From Erythrobacter ramosus (GTDB lineage: Bacteria; Pseudomonadota; Alphaproteobacteria; Sphingomonadales; Sphingomonadaceae): a stretch of DNA of 64,000 nt. Under the pieces are notes generated by a model. The model was not told the DNA's origin. It did not search any database and worked only from the letters and a program-made list of their open reading frames with translations. Of this stretch, positions 61,121-64,000 are shown in pieces. Position 1 is the stretch's first letter; every line of letters begins with the position of its first letter. The DNA lies in NCBI RefSeq assembly GCF_009828055.1, contig NZ_WTYB01000002.1:1054001-1118000 (forward strand), read 5' to 3'. The position numbers and the translations under genes were made by a program.

Positions 61121-61867
61121 ATGACTGTCTCCCGCCTGTTTTCGCTCCCTCTGCTTGCGCTTGCACCGCTGATGCTGGCTTCCTGCGATGATGCCGCCAC
61201 CGTTGACGGCGCGGCGAATGGCGAGGCGCTGCCCGCGATCGCTGCTCCGGCCGGTGCCAAGTGGACTGAGACGGTCACCGTCACACCCGAAGGCGGCTTC
61301 CTGCTCGGCAACCCCGATGCGCCTTTGAAGCTGGTCGAATATGCCTCGCACACGTGCTCGCATTGCGCCGAGTTCGCCAAGACGGGTAAGGAAACGCTCA
61401 AGAACCAGTATGTCGCCAGCGGCGTTGTCAGCTTCGAACAGCGCGAGGCGTTCCTCAATCCCTTCGACGTGGTGATCGCCGGACTCGCCCAATGCGGAGC
61501 GAAGGAGCAGATGCAGCCGCTGTCGGATGAAGTGTGGCAGAACCTTGATGCTGTGTTCGCCGGTCTTCAGGGCAATCAGCAGGGCGTTGAGGCCGCGGGG
61601 CAATTGCCGCTCAATCAGCGCTTTGTCGCGATTGCCGAGGCGACCGGGCTGCTCGAATTCTTCGCCGCGCGCGGGCTGTCCGCCGATCAGGGCCGTGCGT
61701 GCCTCGCCGATACCGCCAAGATCGAAGCGCTGGTGAAGACCGTCGAAGCCAATAACACCAACGACAAGATCGAAGGCACCCCGACCTTCTTCCTCAACGG
61801 CAAGAAGATCGACGGTACGACCTGGGAAGTGGTCGAGCCGCTGCTCAAAAGCGCGGGCGCGCGCTAA
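61121..61867 (+). CDS. DsbA-like thiol-disulfide oxidoreductase, lipoprotein
   Basis: 248 aa with a lipobox MLASC (LAPLMLASCDD), so anchored in the envelope. The active site in YASHTCSHCAEFAKTGKETL reads CSHC rather than the CPHC of its neighbour, and the cis-Pro loop is IEGTPTFFLNGKKIDG. It is a paralogue of the previous gene by layout and length, with 95 bases between. Together they probably serve envelope protein oxidation; the CxxC change may tune redox potential. Confidence 0.92.
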   Translation: MTVSRLFSLPLLALAPLMLASCDDAATVDGAANGEALPAIAAPAGAKWTETVTVTPEGGFLLGNPDAPLKLVEYASHTCSHCAEFAKTGKETLKNQYVASGVVSFEQREAFLNPFDVVIAGLAQCGAKEQMQPLSDEVWQNLDAVFAGLQGNQQGVEAAGQLPLNQRFVAIAEATGLLEFFAARGLSADQGRACLADTAKIEALVKTVEANNTNDKIEGTPTFFLNGKKIDGTTWEVVEPLLKSAGAR

Positions 61868-61897
61868 GGCAGACGGGCGGGGGCGAACGTCAGCCTG

Positions 61898-64000
61898 ATG
61901 CAGATCCACCGGCTCAAGCTCAGCGGTTTCAAGAGCTTCGTCGAGCCGGCGGAACTGCGCATTGAACCCGGCCTGACCGGTGTCGTCGGCCCCAATGGCT
62001 GCGGCAAATCCAATCTGCTCGAAGCGATCCGCTGGGTCATGGGGGAAACCTCGGCCAAGTCGATGCGCTCGGGCGGAATGGAGGATGTGATCTTCGCGGG
62101 CACTTCGACCCGCCCCCCGCGCGATTTTGCCGAAGTGGTGCTGCACGCGCAGGATGATGGGGGTGAGGAACTGGTCGTCACCCGCCGGATCGAACGCGGG
62201 GCGGGTAGCGCCTACCGGGTCAATGGCCGCGATGTGCGGGCCAAGGATGTCGCGCTGACCTTCGCCGATGCTGCCACTGGGGCGCATTCCCCTGCGCTCG
62301 TCAGCCAAGGCAAAATCGCGCAGGTGATTGCCGCCAAGCCGACCGAACGCCGCGCGATGCTGGAAGAAGCCGCCGGGATCGCGGGCCTCCACGTCCGGCG
62401 CAAGGATGCCGAGGGCAAACTTAGGGGAGCCGAGGCGAACCTCGCCCGCCTCGAAGACCTGATGGCCGGGCTGGACGCCCAGATCGCATCGCTGCGGCGG
62501 CAGGCCAAGCAGGCTGAACGCTACACCGAACTCACTCACCGGATTCAGGCCGCCGAAGCCCGCCTGCTGTTCGCCCGTTGGCGCGAAGCAGCAGCCGCGG
62601 CAAAGGCGGCGCGCGCTGCGGCCGAGAGCGCCAGCGCGCAGGTTGCTGAGGCGCAAGCCGCCGTGGAACTTGCACAGAAGGAGCAGTCGGCCGCGGCCCA
62701 TGCCTTGGCCGAAGCGCGCGATGAACTGGCCGACCGCCGCGATGATGCCAGCGCGCATGGGCACCGCATGGCAGCGCTCGCCGAGAAACTAGAGGCCGCC
62801 GAAACCCGCCTCGCCGATCTCGCCCGCCAGCAGCGGCGGTTGGAGGAAGACCGCGCCGATGCTGACCGGCTGACCTCGGCGGCGGTCGAGACGCTGGGGC
62901 GGCTGACCGGTGAACTCGCCGCCAGCCGTGCCGCCGTGAGCGACGCCGAGGCTGCCCGTCCTGCCCTTGCCGACAAGGCCGAAGACCGCGAACGCGCGCA
63001 CCGCGCCGCCGAACTCGCGCTGGCGAAAGCCACCGCCGATCACGCCGGGGTCGAGGCCGAATGGCGCGTGGCCGAAGCGGCGGTGGAGCAGGCAGAGCAT
63101 CGCCTCGCCCGGATCGAGGGGGAAGCGGCGCGCATTGCCCGCGCCCGCGCTGAACTTGCGGCGAGCGGCGACCCGGAAGCCGACGTCATTGCCGCGCGCG
63201 AAGCTGCTGACGAGGCCGCCAGCGCGGTCGTCCGCCTGCGCACCCGGCTGACAGCCGATCAGGCGCGCAAGGGCGAATTGCAGGCGCAGCGCGATGACGC
63301 CGCCAGCGACCTCGCCTCCGCCCGCGCCGAACTCGCCGGGATTGAGCGCGAACACACCGCGCTGGCCCGTGACCGCGAAGCCCGCGCCAAGCGTGAAGCC
63401 GGACGGCAGGGCATGGCCACCGCGCTCGACCGTGTGAGTGTCGCGCCAGGCTATGAACGCGCGCTCGCCGCTGTGCTGGGCCGCGATGGCAAGTCGCCGC
63501 TGGGGGCGCCTGCCGCTGCGCAGGAAGGACGGTTCTGGACCGGAGCCGTCGCACCTGCACAGGTCACCGACAGCCTGCTCGCCCGCCTCACCCAATGCCC
63601 GCCCGAACTCGCCGCGCGCCTTGCACTGGTGCACTGCGTTGAGACCGATGATGGCCGGACGCTCGGCCCCGGCGAATGGCTCGTCACCCGCGCCGGGCAC
63701 CTGCGCCGCTGGGACGGCTTCGTCGCGCGCGGCGAAGGTGCTGCTGAGGCCGCGCAGCTCGAAGCCGCTAACCGCTTTGCCGAACTGGACGCCGCGCTCC
63801 CTCCGCTGCGCGAAGCGGCCGCCCGCGCCGAGGCCGAAGACAAGGCCGTGCGCGAAGAACTCAGCCAATTGCAGACCGCGCTGGTCGCGCAGGAACGCGG
63901 CATCGCCAGCGCGATCGAGACGGAACGCCACTCACTGCGCCGACTCGATCAGGCCGAAGCCGCCAAGGAACGCCTTGCTGCACGCCTCGCCGAACTGGCC
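61898..64000 (+). CDS. smc: Chromosome segregation protein SMC (3' truncated by window edge)
   Basis: 701 residues visible, open to the window end. The N-terminal ATPase half has MQIHRLKLSGFKSFVEP and the Walker A VGPNGCGKSNLLEAIRWVMGE, then SAKSMRSGGMEDVIFAGT. A long Ala/Glu/Arg-rich coiled coil runs from about residue 170 to 510, and the hinge begins near GYERALAAVLG (about residue 517). SMC forms the condensin-like complex that compacts and segregates the chromosome. Located after two dsbA-like genes, the conserved alphaproteobacterial mutY-DUF721-dsbA-smc order. Confidence 0.96.
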   Translation, partial: MQIHRLKLSGFKSFVEPAELRIEPGLTGVVGPNGCGKSNLLEAIRWVMGETSAKSMRSGGMEDVIFAGTSTRPPRDFAEVVLHAQDDGGEELVVTRRIERGAGSAYRVNGRDVRAKDVALTFADAATGAHSPALVSQGKIAQVIAAKPTERRAMLEEAAGIAGLHVRRKDAEGKLRGAEANLARLEDLMAGLDAQIASLRRQAKQAERYTELTHRIQAAEARLLFARWREAAAAAKAARAAAESASAQVAEAQAAVELAQKEQSAAAHALAEARDELADRRDDASAHGHRMAALAEKLEAAETRLADLARQQRRLEEDRADADRLTSAAVETLGRLTGELAASRAAVSDAEAARPALADKAEDRERAHRAAELALAKATADHAGVEAEWRVAEAAVEQAEHRLARIEGEAARIARARAELAASGDPEADVIAAREAADEAASAVVRLRTRLTADQARKGELQAQRDDAASDLASARAELAGIEREHTALARDREARAKREAGRQGMATALDRVSVAPGYERALAAVLGRDGKSPLGAPAAAQEGRFWTGAVAPAQVTDSLLARLTQCPPELAARLALVHCVETDDGRTLGPGEWLVTRAGHLRRWDGFVARGEGAAEAAQLEAANRFAELDAALPPLREAAARAEAEDKAVREELSQLQTALVAQERGIASAIETERHSLRRLDQAEAAKERLAARLAELA

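Noticed and set aside
61094-62764. 556-codon minus-strand open frame opposite the second dsbA-like gene and smc
   Set aside because: It covers two unrelated real genes on the other strand and has no recognisable motif.
1-64000. tRNA or rRNA genes, CRISPR arrays, prophage or insertion-sequence genes
   Set aside because: No cloverleaf-like intergenic sequence, repeat-spacer pattern, integrase or transposase protein was seen; intergenic gaps are short.

Overview
The window is a high-GC, gene-dense piece of chromosome from an alphaproteobacterium, most likely Sphingomonadales and probably Erythrobacteraceae (Erythrobacter/Porphyrobacter-like). This placement rests on protein character and gene order: sphingomonad-type TonB-dependent receptors, a MucR regulator, an alpha-type Fur with no cysteine zinc site, a tsaB-rimI-fur-plsC cluster and a mutY-DUF721-dsbA-smc cluster. 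I see no rRNA, tRNA, CRISPR array, prophage or insertion sequence. No gap between genes exceeds about 250 bases.

Left part (1-11.4 kb): the 3' end of a TonB-dependent receptor faces an acyl-CoA dehydrogenase across a strong hairpin. Next come an ArsR regulator, a beta-carbonic anhydrase and a SulP anion transporter, apparently an inorganic-carbon module. A paralogous ArsR of the same length closes the module from the other strand, and both arsR genes have a similar short palindrome upstream. A degenerate isocitrate/isopropylmalate-dehydrogenase-like protein, an alkyl-sulfatase-like metallo-hydrolase and a DUF1800/DUF1501 pair follow.

Beta-glucan locus (11.4-22.1 kb): a lipoprotein GH3 glucosidase, an MFS transporter, a LacI regulator, a secreted GH16 glucanase and a 1107-aa TonB-dependent receptor lie on the minus strand. 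A flavin-dependent tryptophan-halogenase-family gene diverges from the receptor. Two matching 16-bp palindromes (13765-13780 and 20518-20533; 13 of 16 bases the same) lie upstream of the GH3 gene and in the receptor/halogenase divergent region. They are the likely operators of the LacI protein. The expected flow is oligosaccharide import by the receptor, cleavage by GH16 and GH3, and inner-membrane uptake by the MFS protein.

Middle part (22.2-34.8 kb): a tight four-gene operon (nucleotidyltransferase, HAD phosphatase, CDP-glycerol-glycerophosphotransferase-like enzyme, FkbM methyltransferase) looks like a surface-polymer or headgroup pathway that I cannot name. It is followed by a renalase-like flavoprotein, the ergothioneine pair egtB-egtD, a class II DAHP synthase, a large M16 protease, an NfuA-like Fe-S carrier and a RutE-like nitroreductase.

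Conserved core (34.9-50.3 kb): tsaB-rimI-mucR-fur-plsC run on the plus strand. miaB, phoH, ybeY and corC run as a separated block on the minus strand, with a four-gene MacAB-type efflux operon between phoH and ybeY. A LysR gene sits at the junction with plsC. A lipase-like lipoprotein and a cyclophilin follow miaB.

Right part (50.4-64 kb): mgtE, a catabolic-looking trio (SDR, SnoaL-like, Rieske oxygenase), DUF1489, a palindromic repeat, a FrnE-like DsbA, nudC, a Tat-exported serine hydrolase and a small membrane protein. The window ends with mutY diverging from DUF721-dsbA-dsbA-smc; smc runs off the end.
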